Shown: positions 13,647 to 15,499 of the stretch, in pieces
Numbering within the stretch: the stretch's first letter is position 1
Layout of the letters: every line of letters begins with the position of its first letter
Source of the DNA: an uncultured Dysosmobacter sp.
GTDB lineage: Bacteria; Bacillota; Clostridia; Oscillospirales; Oscillospiraceae
Length of the DNA: 15,499 nt
Direction: 5' to 3'
Assembly: GCA_934597465.1 (NCBI GenBank)
Contig: CAKTSC010000011.1
Span: 1 to 15,499, forward strand
The notes under the pieces: generated by a model
Database searches by the model: none
Told to the model about the DNA's origin: nothing
The model's input: the letters and a program-made list of their open reading frames with translations, nothing else
Made by a program: the position numbers and the translations under genes

Positions 13647-13835
13647 CTAAGCGTCTGGCATTTTGATCTCTTCCGTTTTTCCGTTCCTGAAGTCGATCAC
13701 ACAGGTGTATCTGCACTTGGGACAGAACAGCGGAAAGTCTTCCAGCACTGTGTGCGGCCGCACCTGAGTCCTCGTTTTGCCGCCGCATCTGGGGCAGCGA
13801 AGCCAGTCCGATCCGGATGGCAGGATCTCCGTCAT
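13647..13835 (-). CDS. Cysteine-rich KTR domain protein, small zinc ribbon
   Basis: The protein has 62 residues. The features are WLRCPRCGGKTRTQVRPHTVL (Cys14, Cys17 and the KTR signature) and DFPLFCPKCRYTCVIDF (Cys38, Cys41). The two CxxC pairs should bind one zinc. The family is frequently carried on Tn916-type and other conjugative elements of Firmicutes and has no firm function. The start at 13835 has AGGTGATAGGA upstream with close spacing. It is driven by a consensus promoter at 13929-13956 with a palindrome around the start site. Its presence hints that this end of the window belongs to an integrated element. Confidence 0.85.
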   Translation of the reverse strand: MTEILPSGSDWLRCPRCGGKTRTQVRPHTVLEDFPLFCPKCRYTCVIDFRNGKTEEIKMPDA

Positions 13836-13900
13836 TTCCTATCACCTACTCGTTTTTCAGAGCCGCCGCCCGGAACCTTTCTTCTTGAAACGCATTGCTT

Positions 13901-13956
13901 AATGCGCATCAAATGATGCGCATTGCACATTATAGCCGGAAACGATAAATTGTCAA
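13901..13956 (-). promoter_or_regulatory. Consensus promoter with palindromic operator for the KTR gene
   Basis: On the minus strand TTGACA (complement of 13951-13956) and TATAAT (complement of 13929-13934) are spaced 16 bases apart. Just downstream of the -10 lies the inverted repeat AATGCGCATC-AAAT-GATGCGCATT (13901-13924) with perfect 10-bp arms, covering the likely transcription start. This is the layout of a strongly repressed promoter. The TetR protein encoded just upstream is a candidate repressor. Confidence 0.75.
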
Positions 13957-14064
13957 TAGGGTACGGCCTGGTCTTTCAGGCGGAGTTCCGTGGAGCAAGA
14001 CGGCGCCCAGTCTGATAGAAAGCGTCCGGAATCTCCCCATCGGCTGCCCGTTTTCCCCTATTAC

Positions 14065-14637
14065 TTATACCGTTCCCTCCTGCGCCGCCAGGATCGCGCC
14101 CCGGTACGCCTGCTCCAAATGGGATCGGATCAGCTCCTCGTCGTATTTCATGGCATTGTTTGCGATGATGCTCGCATATCCGTGCGCAAACAGGAAAACC
14201 GTCAGAAAGACCTTCTTTGTCTGTTCCCTTCCGACCCCCAAGGCTGCCTGCATCGCCGAAAGAACCGGGGTAAGCTCCTCGGCGTCGACCAGTTCCAGCA
14301 GGGTACTCCCGCGAAAGTAATCCGACTGGAAAAGGAAGCGGAACAACTGCGGCTCTTCGATGGCGAAGCGGATGTAATTCATCCCGATCCCAAGCATAGC
14401 GCCCTCTTGGGGGCGCTTCCGGTTCATCAGATATTCCGAATGATACCGGTCTGCCTTCCCATAGACCGTCCGTTTCAGTTCCCCGATCGTTGCGAAATGA
14501 TACATGACAGGCTGCGTGGAGCAATGCAGCCGTTCCGACACCGTCCTTGCGCTGATGTTTTCCGCGCCCGTTTCGCGGGCAACCGCAAAGGCCGCATCAA
14601 CGATCATCTCTTTTGTGACTTTTGCTTTCGCCGGCAT
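14065..14637 (-). CDS. TetR/AcrR family transcriptional repressor
   Basis: The protein has 190 residues, with an ATG at 14637 and GGGGGA eight bases upstream. The N-terminal helix-turn-helix is typical: VTKEMIVDAAFAVARETGAENISARTVSERLHCSTQPVMYHFATIGEL (about 7-54). The rest is helical ligand-binding domain (MNYIRFAIEEPQLFRFLFQSDYF, then FLFAHGYASIIANNAMKYDEELI), of the TetR_C-type with the common EEPQLFRFLF segment. The ligand is unknown. Its own promoter is close to perfect consensus and AT-rich inverted repeats lie between promoter and gene, consistent with autoregulation. The KTR promoter palindrome downstream may be a second target. Confidence 0.9.
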   Translation of the reverse strand: MPAKAKVTKEMIVDAAFAVARETGAENISARTVSERLHCSTQPVMYHFATIGELKRTVYGKADRYHSEYLMNRKRPQEGAMLGIGMNYIRFAIEEPQLFRFLFQSDYFRGSTLLELVDAEELTPVLSAMQAALGVGREQTKKVFLTVFLFAHGYASIIANNAMKYDEELIRSHLEQAYRGAILAAQEGTV

Positions 14638-14640
14638 GGA

Positions 14641-14709
14641 CGTGTCCCCCAATATATAATCTAAATTATATATAATATGAATTATATATCATAGGACACG
14701 TTTTGTCAA
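14641..14709 (-). promoter_or_regulatory. TetR gene promoter with AT-rich inverted repeats
   Basis: On the minus strand TTGACA (complement of 14704-14709) and TATAAT (complement of 14681-14686) are 17 bases apart, a perfect consensus promoter. ATTATATATAAT (14665-14676) is a perfect palindrome, and ATATATAAT/ATTATATAT arms surround it. A wider inverted pair CGTGTCC (14641-14647) and GGACACG (14694-14700) flanks the region, one arm in the promoter spacer and one beside the ribosome site. These are candidate autoregulatory sites. Confidence 0.7.
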
Positions 14710-15115
14710 TCCGGTTGGGGAAAATTTTGCGGCAGCGTATCCTGCGGCAACGCCGTTTTCAGTTGGGAAATATGCGGGGCACGAAAAGGGAGCTTGGGCG
14801 CAGACCGGTGCTTCAAATCCTCGGCAGACAGAAAGAACCGCATAGGCAGCGCAGAATTTGCATCGCTATAGACAAAGAATAGGGACTTTCTCTTAATACG
14901 AGCTGCATTTTAAGGGAAAGCGTACCAGAAGTAAGGGAAAGTATCTGCGCCTTGTGAGAAAAACGCTGTTGACTTTCATCGTAATTTTATCATGGATATT
15001 TTTCGATTAGCACTCAAAGTGAAGGCTTTCTGCAGGCTGGATACGACTTGGCTTTCCTTGCCTGACGAGTAGCTCGATCTCTCTTCTCGGATTCAAGTGC
15101 ATCTAAAAGACCCTA
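14710..15115. other. Gene-poor, AT-richer stretch
   Basis: I find no supportable gene on either strand in these about 400 bases. Composition is visibly lower in GC than the genes to the left. The only structure seen is a direct repeat TAAGGGAAAG at 14911-14920 and 14932-14941, 21 bases apart (two helical turns). It could be decayed mobile-element sequence or an intergenic region at an element edge. Confidence 0.4.
14911..14941. repeat. Pair of 10-bp direct repeats with 21-bp period
   Basis: TAAGGGAAAG occurs twice, 21 bases apart, with 11 bases between. Same-face spacing is compatible with a protein-binding site, but two copies are weak evidence. Confidence 0.3.
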
Positions 15116-15427
15116 TCAAGGATTTGAATTCGGCTCATGCTCTGCGTAGTCTTCAAGGTGCCGCTTAATATAATCGGAAACCACCACGGGCATATAAGTA
15201 TTCCTGCCCATCGCATACCGCATTGCCGACAGCAGAATCAAACGAAAGTCAGAGTCGCAGATCGGAGCGAGAAGGTTCTGAGGGAACAGTAGAAACGCCT
15301 TGCCGTTATTCACGCGTGCACATAGTGGCCGTTGTTCCTCCGTTACCAGATTCAGTACTTTCTTCGTCCGCCTCGGAATGGCGGCAATAGTAATACGAAG
15401 TTTTCTGCATGGTGCGGGACAGCGCAT
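15116..15427 (-). CDS. Uncharacterised small protein or gene remnant at a mobile-element edge
   Basis: The frame runs from ATG 15427 to a TAG stop at 15116-15118 (103 codons), but its first third overlaps the recombinase tail in another frame and is unlikely to be its true N-terminus. The C-terminal two thirds (FRLILLSAMRYAMGRNTYMPVVVSDYIKRHLEDYAEHEP) look like real protein. The RYAMGRxTY pattern recalls small phage or plasmid proteins of clostridia, from memory only. No good internal start codon with a ribosome site was found. It may be a truncated gene joined to the recombinase remnant by a deletion. Confidence 0.35.
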   Translation of the reverse strand: MRCPAPCRKLRITIAAIPRRTKKVLNLVTEEQRPLCARVNNGKAFLLFPQNLLAPICDSDFRLILLSAMRYAMGRNTYMPVVVSDYIKRHLEDYAEHEPNSNP

Positions 15428-15499
15428 GACCGCAGCAGCCGCAGAAGGCTTTGCCTTTCAGCGGGTAGTCCCGCTTCTTTTTGTTGGGCTGGGAAAAGC
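15306..15499 (-). pseudogene. Serine recombinase C-terminal zinc ribbon, cut by window end and apparently truncated
   Basis: The minus-strand frame entering from the right edge reads KKKRDYPLKGKAFCGCCGHAL and QKTSYYYCRHSEADE, the zinc beta-ribbon of large serine recombinases (integrases/resolvases of transposons and ICEs). After ADEEST the family would continue with a CxGLKI-type segment and a long coiled coil. Instead about 15 unrelated residues follow and TAA occurs at 15306-15308. So the coding end looks deleted or frameshifted. The N-terminal catalytic part lies beyond the window and may be intact. Confidence 0.65.

Noticed and set aside
13990..14664. Plus-strand frame of 224 codons opposite the TetR gene
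   Set aside because: The minus strand has a clear TetR helix-turn-helix, ribosome site and consensus promoter. The plus frame has none.
14800..14835. tRNA T-arm-like CTTCAAATCC in the gene-poor right region
   Set aside because: The flanking bases do not pair and no acceptor or anticodon arm can be assembled.
1..15499. CRISPR array, DarT-like ADP-ribosyltransferase toxin, and selA/selB/selD genes
   Set aside because: I looked for repeat-spacer patterns and for matching protein motifs and saw none. The absence of sel genes here says nothing about the rest of the genome.

Overview
The window looks like chromosomal DNA of a GC-rich, gut-type Firmicute. An Oscillospiraceae-like clostridium is my inference. 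The basis is strong AGGAGG-type ribosome binding sites, high GC through most of the window, and the protein families present: TipAS-type MerR, CPBP protease, DUF3795, cysteine-rich KTR protein and the M-class sirtuin/zinc-macrodomain pair. No marker gene fixes the taxon.

Left part (1-7113, mostly + strand). After the tail of an unidentified gene and its terminator comes an ADP-ribose island in three blocks. Block A (467-2928) encodes an MBL-fold-like protein, a zinc-dependent macrodomain (Zn-Macro) and an M-class sirtuin (SirTM), the last two overlapping. Block B is a MerR/TipAS regulator (3022-3735, - strand) with its own 19-bp-spacer promoter. Block C (4005-7113) encodes a macrodomain protein with a long C-terminal extension, a small HD-family (p)ppGpp-hydrolase-like protein, a VWA protein and an ADP-ribosylglycohydrolase (ARH). 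So one probable ADP-ribosyl writer (SirTM) sits beside three eraser families (Zn-Macro, MacroD-like, ARH). The lipoylation partners GcvH-L and LplA2 that accompany SirTM in staphylococci and streptococci are not in the window.

The most striking observation is in the Zn-Macro gene. Its frame runs from 1287 to 2066 with a single in-frame TGA at 1632-1634. That TGA falls on the third residue of the Cys-x4-His-x-Cys zinc-ligand motif. Family sequence continues in the same frame on both sides, and a stable hairpin follows at about the distance expected of a bacterial SECIS. This is either a selenocysteine-containing macrodomain (selenocysteine as a zinc ligand) or a very recent nonsense mutation. 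The window cannot decide between them.

Right part (7187-14637, all - strand). This is a run of accessory genes read right to left: TetR regulator, cysteine-rich KTR zinc-ribbon protein, isochorismatase-like hydrolase, two small membrane proteins (one of 58 residues coupled by an ATGA overlap), CPBP protease, GNAT acetyltransferase, DUF3795 protein, small kinase-like protein, YoaP-like GNAT/thioredoxin-fold fusion, a frameshifted alpha/beta hydrolase and an anchored protein of unknown function. Two consensus sigma-A-type promoters with palindromes lie upstream of the KTR and TetR genes.

Right edge (about 14710-15499) is more AT-rich and gene-poor. It ends in the zinc-ribbon C-terminus of a serine recombinase that loses family similarity before its stop. 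Together with the KTR gene, a family often carried on conjugative transposons, this suggests an integrated and partly decayed mobile element reaching in from the right.
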